From assembly GCA_963969395.1 (NCBI GenBank), contig OZ017803.1, positions 3,472,001 to 3,536,000 of the forward strand: 64,000 bases of DNA, written 5' to 3'. The notes below the pieces were generated by a model that saw only the letters and a program-made list of their open reading frames with translations, ran no database searches and had not been told where the DNA came from. Both the position numbers and the translations under genes were made by a program. Below, in pieces: positions 43,100-56,000 of the stretch. The stretch comes from Pseudoscleropodium purum (Eukaryota > Streptophyta > Bryopsida > Hypnales > Brachytheciaceae). Position 1 is the first letter of the stretch, and the number at the start of each line of letters is the position of its first letter.

Positions 43100-45240
43100 A
43101 TAGTGTACTAGTGATTAGATTAGATATATCCAAGGGGAAATCTATGGGGATCCATTGTGACCATTAGAAGTTGGATTAGTATGATACAAAGGAGGGACAT
43201 GTAAGAAGGGGGAAGAGCACCATTAAGGGACCTTGGAATTTGAGTCTGTAGTTGTAAGACCACCATGAATGCATTTGGTGGAATAGTGCTAGTATAGAAG
43301 GTCAATGGAGAAAGAAAAGAAGGGAAAGAAGGAAGTTAGATCATATAGGTGTAATAAATTTTAGGAAGATAAAGCCGTGAGCCTTAAACCAACGAAAACC
43401 CAAGGAGCCCAAGGGCTATGATGGACTATGAGGATGTGGGCGTAGATGAGATCATTTCTAACACCGGTAGCAATGAAGTGAGTCATTAAACTAGCTGTGA
43501 GTGTTTTGATCTTCACCCAAGAGACCAAATAAGCACAACCAGGTTCTAAATTTATTAAGTAAATTCTATGGGTGATTGGTTGTAGTAAACGAGTTGTCTT
43601 CCAAGCAATGGAGTTTTTTTACTAGATCCTACTTTTATTCCTAAGAAAGAATTATAAAGGTTAAGCAAATCCTAATTTATTGTAATGGTTTGAGGTTTTT
43701 ACAATAACTTTGGGATGATATATTTTTATCAAAATTGGTTCTAAGGGATTAGGTGAAACTAAATTGACTATCCTTCAAAGTTCCCCTGAAACACGAAAAG
43801 CTTCTTAGGTTCCAACTAAAGGTTGAATGGTATTTCCGAAGGATTCTATTCTTTAAGTATTCTCTAATCCTTCCTTAAGAATGTAATGCCAATTTTTTAA
43901 GTAAAAGGATTATTTGATTTTAGTATTTTTCCAATACTTTATATGCTAGTAATTTTTGGTCAATCCTTATTGGTTGTATATTTTTTCCAAACCTCTAATG
44001 ACTTCCTTTTAATTTCCTAACTATTTTGAATATAATCAATTCTACCTCTAAAGTTTATATTTATATTATATTATATTATTATTATTATTTAATTCATTTT
44101 TTAAAATGAAAAAATGAAAAAATGAAATATTGTTATTATTATTATTATTATTATTTTACTATCTATATTAATAATTGGGTAATTTTTTGGTTACTTAGTT
44201 GGAATTGATTTGCTTTATTAGATTCTGCACTTAATTCTACTTTCAGCTAATCAATTGATTTGGTCTAACTAAGGTATTAGTATGAAGGTGAAAGTGTAAA
44301 TTCCCTTTTACTTCTTGGTAAGTATTATTCACAAAAGAATTTTGACTGTTAATTGCTTAACCAAAATTTCTTAAGTAATTTTTATTAACTTTAGAAGTTT
44401 AAATTTTACGTCTACCTTGACCTTCTTCAACTACTACTTTTGTCTTGGGAATTGATTCTATTTTGATTTTGAGATTCCTACAAAATGGGAAAAATTAGTA
44501 CTCAATTAGAAAGTGGGAATTAAGTACTCACCTTGTCTTCATTGATTGTTTCATGCTCAAATTGTATGGTGAAATCCATTCTTTGGGTGCGCACTCCTTC
44601 CATTCCACATATTATTTTCAATTTTTGGTATTTGAACAATTATAGAATAGTGGTTATTCTACACTTTTCTCCCTTGTTCCGATCTTTGTCTATCCTTCTA
44701 TGCTAGTTGTCTAATTTTCTTGTCCCATTTAATACTATTTTTTCCTTCTTTTTCCTATCTTTTTTTTTTTTTCTTTTTTCTAAAGTCCTATTTTTTCAAG
44801 GCAAATCTTTGAAAATTTAATCTTTGGTTGAAAATTAATCTCAAGCCAACTAAGCCTTCCTAACCTTAATCTAATTTAGCTAATTCTAGAACCTATCTCA
44901 AAGTCAATTGATTCTTTATATCGTTTTTTTATAAACCTCCTGAGTACTGGATCTGCCTTGTATGACTCAATTTGAATTCAAGGTCTGGATTCACTCCATT
45001 TTGAAGCTTCTGGACTCTGGTCTGCTCTTCTGTAATTCAAGTTGTAATCAAAGGATCTGGTCTCCACTCAATTTTTGAGTTTGTTAACTCCTTCTGGATG
45101 TACTTGGTCCACCTGTCAGTCTGTAATTATAAATCAAAGGAAAAAATTCTTCCCTTGTAAGACAGGACTTTCCTTTCCATTCAGCTTTAATTAAAGAATC
45201 AAATTCGTCTTCCTCCTATGCATGTATGTGAAAAAATGTA
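43100..45240. other. repeat-rich spacer with ATT-type microsatellites
   Basis: Contains AAAAAATG and ATT/TTA simple repeats around 44060-44160 and a long T tract near 44760. No gene seen. Confidence 0.5.
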
Positions 45241-45243
45241 TGG

Positions 45244-45335
45244 CTTGATACCCCGGCTGACTGCTTGCTTGATATCCAGGCTGACTGATGGATTGATACC
45301 CGGCTGACTGCTTGCTTGATCACCCGAATGGCTTG
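45244..45335. repeat. 24-bp tandem repeat (about 3.5 copies)
   Basis: Units begin CTTGATACCCCGGCTGACTG at 45244, CTTGATATCCAGGCTGACTG at 45268, and a third near 45292, then a partial one. Located within the 42-47 kb repeat-rich stretch. Confidence 0.75.
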
Positions 45336-46059
45336 ACCACCTTGACAGTGCTAATTAGTTCATCCCAAATGTTGGATGCTCAACCCTATGGCCGTTGCTC
45401 ACCAGACCCTGGGTTCCCTTTTTCGGGAACCCTTAACTCAAAACTAACTAGGAATTTTAGAGAGCTAGATTACCCTCTCTGTCTTAAAAAAAACAAAAAA
45501 ACAAGACCCTTTAGAAAACTAAGTAGTATAGCAAAGCTTTGCCGTGTCAAAGATATTAGCCTCAAAGTCTTGTGAAAATCACAAGAAAGTTGGTATGATA
45601 CGAAGACTTGGACCCTCAGTTCCAGCCCAAGATGTTCTAATTGACACCAAACCACATATGAATCACAACTTCCCTCTTCAAAATTCTAGAGGGATTTTCA
45701 ACAAAAAGGTTGTGAAATCCCATACACGGAAATTTGAATAGATGGTGTGATAAAAAAAACAAGAAGATTAGTGTATAGATCTTTCACGGACGCAAAGAAG
45801 TTGTCAAACCTTTCAAAAGGACCCCCACGTCTTTTGAAGGGCTTTGAAACATAAACAAGAGGGAGCTAGAATGCTCCAATGTATTTCAATAATAATTGCT
45901 TTGATCCTACGAGATCAAAGACCAAACATTGCCAATGAAATTGGCAAGGTACGAAATGCACAAATTTGGTCTCAAGTGGCCATACAAACAAGGAGCCAAG
46001 GACAAGTTGGTAGGTCTCAAACCACCCGAGAGATATGGAGCTCTGACTAACAAAATATG

Positions 46060-46390
46060 AAATGAAGAAAAGGGGTGCAAAGGGAGTCGGTGGGAGCCCT
46101 TTTATATGTTGTCAGGGCTCTCACTTACTTCCTCTTACGATAAAAACTACCTAAGTAACTAAAATTCAGTAAAATTCACAATTCCTACACCTAATTTTAT
46201 CCTACTGCTGAATGTCCTATAACTATTGGAGAAAAACTCCAAATGAAAAATGGACTTTGCCATTGGCTTTAGAAAAAACTTTTTAGTCTAGGGACCCTCT
46301 AATCTCCAACTCTCAAGTCGAAATTCTCACGAAAGACAATGTTTTCCAACCTGATGAAAAAGGTGAAAAAACTAACTTTTGGAGTTTGTG
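46060..46390 (-). repeat. dispersed repeat, LTR-like, minus-strand copy
   Basis: Read on the minus strand, this aligns with about 51130-51450 on the plus strand: shared blocks include GGTTGGAAAA, TCTAAAGCCA.TGGCA and CATTTGGAGT.TTTCT. Both copies are followed by a TATA-like element (ATATAAAAGGGCTC here, TATTTAAGAGCTC in the other) and by a pyrimidine-rich stretch. The pair may be promoter regions of a retroelement family. No TG..CA boundaries or coding region confirm it. Confidence 0.4.
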
Positions 46391-49300
46391 GATTTTGCTA
46401 ATTTTGACTAGCTAGGGTTATCCGGAAGGTCCAAGAATGTAAGAGAGGAGTCCAAAATGACTTAATTTGACTCCTATGTAATTGTGATTCGTTGGTCAAT
46501 TGCGGAATGTTTTTAGAATTAAAATCCGTTAGAGCCGCCGGTTCGGGTAGTTACCAATGTCGGAATGTTTTAAAACTTGATTAGGCTCTTATTTAGACTA
46601 AAATACATTGTCCTAATTTTTAGTGGGATTTTACCAACACCCAATGAATTTCCATAATTTTTCCTGGTTTTGGTGATTCTAGTTGACTTTCCATAGAGTC
46701 ATGTTTCATAATTCAAAAAATTGCAAAACTTTATGGATAACTTTTAGGAAGTCCCCACATCCTTTGTGCAAATTTTTGGGTCCAACTTGCACTCTATTTA
46801 AGAGAAAGAATTTGTTCCTTTCTGGTTTTAATTCCTCTGGGGAGGAATCATTCCCATACTAGGGAATCTTGATGACCTAGCTTCACCGTAACACTCCTAG
46901 CATGTTTCTAAGCTAGAAACACCTTTCTTCTTGTAGCAATCGCTGATTTATAGTCTCCCTGGATTTTGACCCATAAAAACATATATAATGGTTATTTTCC
47001 ACTTTTCACTTTCCACTGTGATTTTCAACTAACTTTCTATTGTGGAATTCTAAGTTACTAGAGAAGCTAGAGTGACTCCAACTCTACTGATTTTAGCCAT
47101 TCTTTGTTGCATGTCCTTTATGGTCAAAATTCCAAGTAACATCTTATTAAGTGTTTTATCTTCGTATTTTGATCAAAATTGGGATTGCTCCAATCCATAA
47201 TCTAACACTTAAATATTTGTTTTAAACACTTAATACTCACATGGAGCATGTTTGGAGCATTTTCACTGCTCCTGGGGTGTTAACCTCCTTAGGGCTCACA
47301 ATAGCCTTGGTATTTTTGCTTTAATTAGCATTGATTTCCTTAATTAGTCCTAATCCACAATTAGCAAGTACATGTTAATAAAGACCTAAAATGTTGATTC
47401 AAAGATTTGTAGAGTAGGAAGAAGAATTCTGGAATGTATTATATTTAGGAATTGGGTTCAGTCTTGACCACGTAAAAGTCAAAGCTATTTAGGAGATGGA
47501 GTATAGAAATAGGTCTAGGGGGTGAGACTTAATAGTAGAATTAGAAGTCAAAACTTAGAGTTAGTAGTAGAATCTAGAGTTTAATTTAGAGGCAAAAAAC
47601 CTAGAACATTACTAGAAGTCAAAAGGTAGAAGGTGGTTTTCGAGGTTCATAGAAGGAACCTAAGAGATCCCAATTTCAATTAATAAAGATTGTTGGGGAT
47701 GGTACCAACTACTTACAACACAGGGTAGGTAATTGGTACTGCAGAATTTCACCTTTAGGCCACAGTGAACTGATAATCGACAGTTAACTTAAAGGCCACA
47801 TCACTACGTCTCTAAGCATTTCTTTTGCCCATCTACGAAATTAGGAAACACTAGCAAGATCCATTGCTTGGAGGCATAGTGAACCATGCTCACAACATCT
47901 TCTTAAGTCAAAAATGGATAAAAGCTAAAAACCTGGTCATATTCGCTTCCTTACCAAGGGTTGGTAACTAAGCACTTACAATGCATCCTAATAACCTCTG
48001 TCCAACTTGTCATCTTTGAATTATTCCTCAAGATTGTGTTGGTGCTCTTTGAATGTCGATTTCTTGTTTTTGAGTTTCTTCTAATGTTTCAGCAGTTCAT
48101 TATAATGTGAATTGTCCCACTCTTGCAGCTCGTGGTATGAGAGTAGTGGACATCTATAACTTGTCACATTTAGTTTTAATAAGCTAAATGTATACATTGG
48201 TAGGTGAAAACATTAGATGATGTGAAACAATGAGAACCTTAAACTTGTATATTTTGGATTTCAGAATGGGCTAAGACTACATATATTTGTGTTTGAGAAT
48301 ACAACTTCTATATTAAATTTCTCTTTACTTCTCTAATATCACATGTTTGAATGTGCTCTTTTATTTGAAATTGATACTACAATAGGATTCCATGTTGTTC
48401 AATTTTTTTATATTATAGAGTTTGTTTTCTTGTCAATGGTATAATGTATTTGTAACTTCTAATTTTGATTATGGCCCTTTGAATGGTTCACAAATGGCAT
48501 TGCATGGTGCATCCAATCCAAGTTTGAATACATTAGAATGCTTATAGGTCACACATTTATTTTTATAATATGTTCCCAATCTTCTTAGTATTTTGTAGTT
48601 CTAAAATGTACAAAAAAAGAGGGTGCCAAAAATTAGTCCTTCTAAGAATTTACAAAAATAGGGTATTGAAAAATACACACGAATAGATTTTTATCTACAA
48701 ATAGGGAGGGAAAAAAAGAATGGAAGGAGATAAATATCCCATTATTGTACGTGATTACCAAACATAAAAGGGCGTGAACCCCCTAAGTTTTGCAAATTGT
48801 GACAAAGACCAAGACAATACACCTAATTGTATCTCCATGTGATTGAAAACAAGTATTTAGGCATGTCCATGTCTAATAAGATTTCATATATTCACTTGCT
48901 CAAGTTAAAAGTTTACAAGGGTTACAATACATGATTTTATTTACACATAATTGTAAATAAAATTTTTGAGTGATTTATTTTTCATCAATGAATTTGATCA
49001 AGGATGAAGGACATATGTTCTAGTCTAAGTTGTAAGAAATATAGATAATTTTGTGAAGAATTGAAATTATTGTAAGTTTTTGAAATTAAAGTGAATTTTT
49101 TTTTATTTCATTCAAAATGTACTTAAGAATTCTTTAATTTGCAATGTGTGTTTATATTTTAGTCTAGGATAGCATGATGTAAATGAAGTTACTACGACAT
49201 TTTAAAATAAGAAAATCAATGACTACTTCCTATTCTACTTTGAACTCTGGGCCTACAATCATAGTCTCCCTTTTTTAAATTTGAAATAAAACACCTTAAT

Positions 49301-50329
49301 TTTTTCTACATGTTGATATTCTACACAATAACGTGCACCTATGTTAAATGGAGTTAACTTTCAGATTTTTGAGTAAATTATGAATTTGACATGAATTTCT
49401 TTCAATTATCACCCAAACATTTACAATAATTTCCACTCTTCACTAAAGAATGTACAATTCTTTAGACTCATACAAGATGCATGCATTCACCTCTAAAAAA
49501 TTAAATACACAAATTTCATTCATAATTATATAGTTGCAACATGGAAGTATATAAAGTAACTACAACTATAATTGACTCAATGAGCATCTTAGTGTACTTT
49601 TAACTAAGAAATTGACTTATTTTTTGTTGAATCTTTTTAGAATTGAAAAATATTTCTTCATTATTTTAGCTCATATTTTTTGAACACAATGTGAATAAGC
49701 TATGAACTTCCATAGTGCTAAAACAAAGTGTTCCAAAAAACAACCCTAAGCATTTTTGATGCATGGGCTTAAATTTTATGCAAGAATTTTAGAATTTGTA
49801 GGGCAAACACAATTTGATGCTACTTTAAAATGAATGGTTTGGAAACATAGAATAACATGTCATCAACTTGTCCTTCAAGGTCAATGAAGACTCAAAGAGA
49901 AAATTTGAGTGACCTTCCATTCGAAAATCAAATATAGCAATATTTGAAGTGTCATACTAAGGGAAAATAAAGAAGCTAAAAAGCATGAGTAGTGTCCGCA
50001 AAGGCTTTAATTGAGTACCAACAACAAAGGTTGAAGCACTAATAGTTGATCATTTAGGGAATGTTGAAGTGGATCTAAGTATGAGGTGGTAGAATTTTTT
50101 TCCATGTAGGAAGTTAGGAAATATAGGGATAGCAAATTTTTTAGAATTTTATTCCCAAAATTGAAATTACTATGAATTTTGGAAGGCAAAAAATACCTTC
50201 GAACAATAACCAATGTCTAGAATCTTCCAATTTGAATTATTCAAGAACTACTTTTCTTCTACTAAATTACACTTTCTTGCTCACTATTTTAATTAATATG
50301 TCATAACTTTATTATGGTAGAACCATCCA
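46391..50329. other. AT-rich spacer
   Basis: No gene recognised. Between the two LTR-like repeats the sequence has only short open frames on either strand. Confidence 0.5.
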
Positions 50330-50337
50330 TTGTCAAC

Positions 50338-50529
50338 TAGGGTTGACAAATCAGTACGTCCGCCCCAAAATAGCGTTCGTAACCCGGACGTCCGGACGTC
50401 CGTCCTCACGGACGCCAGTGGACGCAGCGTCCCTCCTGCCGTCGGAAGGCGGACAGGCGGGGTGGACGGACGGGGCGGATGGCGTCCGCATCCGGACGTC
50501 CCGGACGTCCGACTGTCCTGTCAATCCTG
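50338..50529. mobile_element. hAT-like miniature transposon (192 bp) with GGACGTCC arrays
   Basis: A striking GC-rich island. The left end reads TAGGGTTGACAAATCAGT and the complemented right end CAGGATTGACAGGACAGT, flanked by a perfect 8-base direct repeat TTGTCAAC at 50330-50337 and 50530-50537. The 8-base duplication and YAGG.. ends are typical of hAT elements. The interior carries repeated GGACGTCC, including an 18-base perfect palindrome near 50393. It has no transposase. Related in GGACG-rich subterminal motifs to the element at 9672. Confidence 0.85.
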
Positions 50530-51129
50530 TTGTCAACCAGTTTAGCGATTCTACGCATGATTTAGAGTGGCTTAAAGCAATATAATTTTTTTTCTATATT
50601 GAAAGATAGAATCCATAGGGCTTGATATTTTTTTGGTAATTTTATACCTTGAATTGAAATTACTATGAATTTTGGAAGCTAGAAGTTGGTCCAAACCTGT
50701 AGCCAATATATAGAGTCTTTCAATTCTGATCATTCAAGATTTTTCATATGAACAAGGAATATCTTTCATATGCACTAAATTTTCGATTTTTTCTGATCAT
50801 CCTAGATCTTTTTCCGAATGGCCAACTACCCAAATCTGACGTGGTAAAATTGTGGAAATTACCATGAGTGCGGGAAAATCTGACTAAAAATTAGCATAAC
50901 TTTTTTTATGTTTATAAAGCACTTCAATAAGTTTCGTGACATTCAGATAGCGGGAGATGCCAAAATTAACAAGATCCTATGAAATTGGCAAATTCAAGGA
51001 TCAAATACGAAGTTGATTGGCGTATTGGAAGCTCACGACATTGGAAGTATACAACATTGGAATAAAACAAACTTAAGGACTTTTTCAACTCCCTTGAACC
51101 TACCTAAGAGCCTAGACTAGTTACTTTTG

Positions 51130-51450
51130 TCAAACAGTGAAAACTTCAGAATTTAGATTTTTACTTGTTTTGAGTTTCTAGTTACTTCTAAGATTCTTCA
51201 AGTTTTTGAGGTTGGAAAAGAGGGGGCTCTTTTAACTAAAAACATCATTCTAAAGCCATTGGCACAATTCGTTTTCCATTTGGAGTATTTCTTTAAAAGT
51301 TAGAAATTAGGTTCAGCTTAGAAGTCAAAATTAGAAAGATTAGGTTGAAAATCTTATGTGATAAGGTTACCAAGTAGGAATTAGGGGGGGGGGGGGGGGA
51401 GGGGAGTGAGGCCCTTGGAAAAGTATTTAAGAGCTCTCATTTCTCTCTCA
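51130..51450 (+). repeat. dispersed repeat, LTR-like, plus-strand copy
   Basis: Diverged inverted counterpart of 46060-46390. It includes a TATA-like TATTTAAGAGCTC near 51427. A run of 16 G residues interrupts it at 51384-51399. Confidence 0.4.
51384..51399 (+). repeat. G16 homopolymer
   Basis: Sixteen consecutive G, then A and GGGG, in AT-rich surroundings. Such a tract could form quadruplex structures and is prone to length change and to sequencing error. Confidence 0.9.
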
Positions 51451-52752
51451 AATCACCCCTTAGGTTCATTTTGAACCGCCTTGTTTCCATTTGGATCCAT
51501 TTAGTTGGATTTTTGACTAATTTCAGTGATGTTGCCAAATCCTTGTGTTTGTTTTGAATACTATGAGCATTTGTAAGTATTGAAATATTACTATTTGATA
51601 AAAAAACCAAATTGTCATAGAAAATGGATACAATGAGGTATAAATTAATAATAAATAAAAGTTCATGAACAAAAAAATTCTAAAATTTTTCCATTTGCGA
51701 GGACTTGATGGTGATTAGATTTCATCAGAAAAATGAAGCCATAGTATTGGATAGAAAATATCACATTAGTATATATCATGTCCATAATTCTATTTTCATC
51801 CAAGATTTTTTTAATTTGCCATTTTTCAACCAATTTATTTTATGGTGCAATTTGGCATTATAATGCCAAAAGAAAGCCCTCATCACTACTCACAATAAGT
51901 TAGGGTTAGGATATAACTATAAATTGCTTTACAACCTTCCTAAATTGCCAAACACCCTAATGGAGACTTTTTGTTCAACAATCATAGACAATAATTGCAA
52001 CTACAATGATTGAAGAAGTGAAAAGGTGTTCATGCACGATGCCATTATCTATGTTGAAGAGAGGAGTAACACAATTAATCTTAAGAGACTTTGTCAATGA
52101 CACCAAGACTACCATTTGTACATTCTCACTCACTAATGAATTTGTAAGTAAATTAGAAGGAAGAAGGATAAATATTCATGTTTATAACATTATTAACCCT
52201 TAGAAGACAAGTTGGTCAATGTGGAAATCATCTATTTGGTAAATTATTGGCTTAAAAAAGTGCAAAAGCACTCATTGAAAGTCAAATTCTTGTACATGAC
52301 CTTCCCTTTTCACACAAAATTTGGAGGATTATTTGTCATTCATTGCTAAAAAAACATCCTCGGAAGACCAACAGGAAGACCAAAAGTTGTAGATACTTTG
52401 AAACCTCATCTTCTATCAATTTTCTAGTGGAGGAAGATGAGTCTTCACTTATGAAAGCATGAAAACGTCTCTGATCACAACCATGAAGATGAGTTTTCAA
52501 AATTAAGAATTGTTACTCACCTCAAAATTTTAATATTCAAAGGTTCTCTACAATCAATGGGAACCTCTCCAACAATGGAAGTGGCTACTCTGAAACGCAC
52601 TACTGCTGAAGACATAGAATCCAACAAAGTCTGACCCTCCTATGGAGCAAGTCCTGGAGTAGTATGCCTTTTGGAATCTGCTGATTTCGATGCGAGCGGG
52701 CGGCAATGTGAAGGTGGAAACCTGAGCCTCCCTGCCCTGAAATGACTCTTGC
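51451..52752. other. spacer and presumed RPN2 promoter
   Basis: AT-rich until about 52540, then increasingly GC-rich up to the RPN2 gene. The last 200 bases probably hold the promoter and 5' leader. No TATA box stands out. Confidence 0.4.
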
Positions 52753-52998
52753 ATGTTTCGGATTCTCGGATTGAGGGAAAATGATGCTCTCCTTGCTACT
52801 CGATTCTCTCGTGGTCTCCCCAGCAGCAGCTTTAGGGTTACTCTTCTGTCTCTTGGTTTACACAGATTCGCTGCAATACGACTTTTCGACGCGTCTCGTC
52901 AAAGGATTGCACAAGGGCTCCCCGACGATTACGAACTCTGGAGGAAGGTTTCTTCGATTGCCGATGATGAAAAATCTAGGGCTGTGTCGAGTACCTGA
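52753..52998 (+). other. possible upstream open reading frame before RPN2
   Basis: Starts with ATG and runs 81 codons in GC-rich sequence. It ends five bases before the RPN2 start in a different frame. Starts MFRILGLRENDALLATRF; no domain recognised. If the transcript begins upstream of 52753, it would be a uORF able to reduce RPN2 translation. It may equally be unspliced leader sequence with a chance open frame. Confidence 0.3.
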
Positions 52999-53003
52999 GT
53001 GAT

Positions 53004-56000
53004 ATGGCAACGTCACGAGCAAGGTATCCTCCCATGGATTTGGGAAAAGGAAGGGCGGACAAAGGGGGGAAGAAGAGGAAGAAGCTACTGAACTCCTCCA
53101 CGGATGCATCCCTGCGAAATCCTACACCCGGACGGTGCAGGTTGCCCGTGCTGAGCACCGCAACAGGGTTGCTCAATATGCTCAAGGAGCGACACCCCAT
53201 TCTCAAGCTTCACGCGCTCAACAACCTCAACGTTTTCATGGAGCACTTCTGGCCGGAGATTTCAGCCGAAATCACGCAGATCGAGGCGTTGTATGAGGAC
53301 GAGCACTTCGAGCACCGGCATTTGGTAGCCCTCGTGGCGTCCAAGGTCTTTTTCCACCTCGGGGAGCTTAGTGAGGCGCTCACATATGCTCTCGGAGCAG
53401 CTTCCCTGTTCAATGTCGCGGATGGTTCTGAGTACGTGCAAACGCTGGTTGCAAAGTGTGTTGACGAATACATCTCCATCAATTTGAGGCTGGAAAAGGG
53501 AGAGGATGGTCTCTCCCTGGATCCCCGGCTTGTTGTGGTCGTGGACAGGGTGTTGGATCAGTGTCTGCTGGATGGGAGGTCGGAGCAAGCAGTAGGGATT
53601 GCACTGGAATGCCGAAGGCTGGATAAACTGGAGGAGGCCATTACCAGGGGTCCCAACCCCGGAAACAAGTTGACATACTGTCTCAAACTCTCACAGACGT
53701 TCGTAAATTATCGCGAGTTTCGGCACGAAGTGCTCCGTCTCTTGGTGGAGAGTTACCAGAAACTGGGCGAGCCGGACTATTTGAGCCTCTGCCAGTGTTT
53801 GATGCTGTTGGATGAGCCTCACCAAGTTGCGAGGATTCTGCAGCAGCTGGTGCTCGGTGGCTCGTCAGCTATGGTGGCATATCAAGTGGCCTTCGACCTA
53901 TTTGAGAACGAGAATCGGATCTTCTTGACAAGAGTGAAGGAATCTCTTCAGGACTACTGTGCTTCCGTGCCAAGGGGTAGTTCAAATGCCAACAGAGTGC
54001 CTACTCAAGATTGCAACCCCAGGTCCGAGGGTTCGCTACTACGGCTTGATGATTGTGCAGGTGATCTGGCATCGACCTCCATGAATGCAGTGGAGCACAA
54101 CTATGAGGGAGAAAGCTCATGCAGTAGAGGGAAACAGGTTTCCTGTTTTGAAAGATTGAACAACCTAAACGGCATTCTGACTGGCGACATCCCCATCAAT
54201 TTGCATCTTCATTTCCTGCGCAGTAACAACAGGTTGGATGATAAAAACCAACACCAATTACGATAGTCGTTCCATAGCTAAAAGCCTTCCTATCAAGATC
54301 AGAAATTAACCAGGGTCATAAAATGACCAAGTCGAGTGATCACACTGGAAAGTCAATAATTCAGATGTGAATTAGTCAAGAACATTGCAAGCGCTGGTCA
54401 AAAATTGAAGACAGAGAATCCAATATGAACTAATCAAAACTGCTAATAAACACAAGGCCAATTTGGGCTTCCTGGTCCCTCAGGGGTAAACGACAAGTCA
54501 TACAAACAAACCTCGTTCTTAAAATCTCTCTAAAATGACAATCTAGATTGTTGCCACGCTATCATTGATTGAAGCACTCGTCAAACATTCAGTGAAAAGT
54601 TGGGATTCCTGGACGTGGTTTGAAAAATTCAGTACGACAAATTCTACGTGGAGCAACTAAGTAAAAACGCTTACCTAGTCCTAAAAGTTTATTTACTCCA
54701 ACTCCATTAATAGCTGCTTTTAAAGAATTTTTCGGATCACATCCTCTATCTCTATTTCTAGATCAAACTAATCCATTAACAGATAGTTTATAAACGAAGA
54801 TTAAGCTCTTTAGGTCCTGGAGAAGTAACACGACGAACAGCTAGCTTAGGTTTTAGTGTACCCAAAACAGACACTCTCATGACCATTTTCATGTGCATAA
54901 TGATGTGACAGGTCTGACCTGATGATCTTGAAATCCATCAAGCAGTCGTTGGACACACGAAACAGCATCTGTCACAGCGCCACCATTTACACGAACGCCC
55001 TCCTGCACGCCGGCACCACAGTGGACACTTTCTTAAGGGAGAATCTGGACTGGTTGCGATCCGCAACCAACTGGGCGAAGTTCAGTGCAACTGCAGGCTT
55101 GGGAGTGATCTACAGAGGACATCTGCAACAGGGAGTCTCTCTCCTCTCTGCCTACTTATCCCAACACCGTGGCAGTCCGTTCTCCGAAGGCGGTGCCCTC
55201 TACGCCCTGGGTCTCATCTACGCCAACCACGGCGAGAGCATTCGGCACTCCCTTGTTGCCAGTCTCCAAAACGCCAATCACGAGGTGATCCAACACGGAG
55301 CTTGCTTGGGCATTGGTCTAGCGGGTTTCGGAACAGCAGACGAGGAGCTCTACGAAGAAGTGAAACACATCTTGTACAAAGACAGTGCAGTTGCAGGTGA
55401 AGCCGCAGGCATAGCCATGGGCTTGCTCTACGTCGGCTCAGGGACCGACAAAGCAGGGGAGATGCTGGCATACGCAGAAGATACAACGCACGAGAAGATA
55501 ACCCGGGGGCTTGTCTTAGGAATCGCGCTCACCGTCTACGGAAGGGAAAATGAAGCCGATCTATTGATAGAGCGGATGACGCGGGACAAGAGCCCGGTGT
55601 TGAGATACGGCGGCATGTTTGCTTGGGCCATGGCGTACCGAGGCACCGCCAACACTACTGCCATCCGGCGTCTGCTGCACCACGCCGTCTCCGACGTCAG
55701 CGACGACGTGAAGAGAACGGCGGTGATTGCGTTGGGCTTCGTCCTCTGCACGCAGCCCGAGCAGACACCGAGGATAGTGTCCCTTCTTGCGGAGTCTCAC
55801 AACGCGTACGTAAGATATGGAGCTGCCCTCGCCATTGGAATCTCCTGCGCTGGGACAGCGTCCAAGCGCGCCATTGCCTTACTTGAGCCGCTGGTGACCG
55901 ACGCCATTGACTTCGTCCGTCAAGGAGGGCTCATTGGCATGGCCATGGTGCTGCTGCAGCACAATGAGCCTTACGAGCCGTTTCGGAGACAAATTGAGAG

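Noticed and set aside
55214..55886. Several open frames on both strands within RPN2 exon 2
   Set aside because: The RPN2 frame matches the family continuously; the others are shadows in GC-rich coding DNA.
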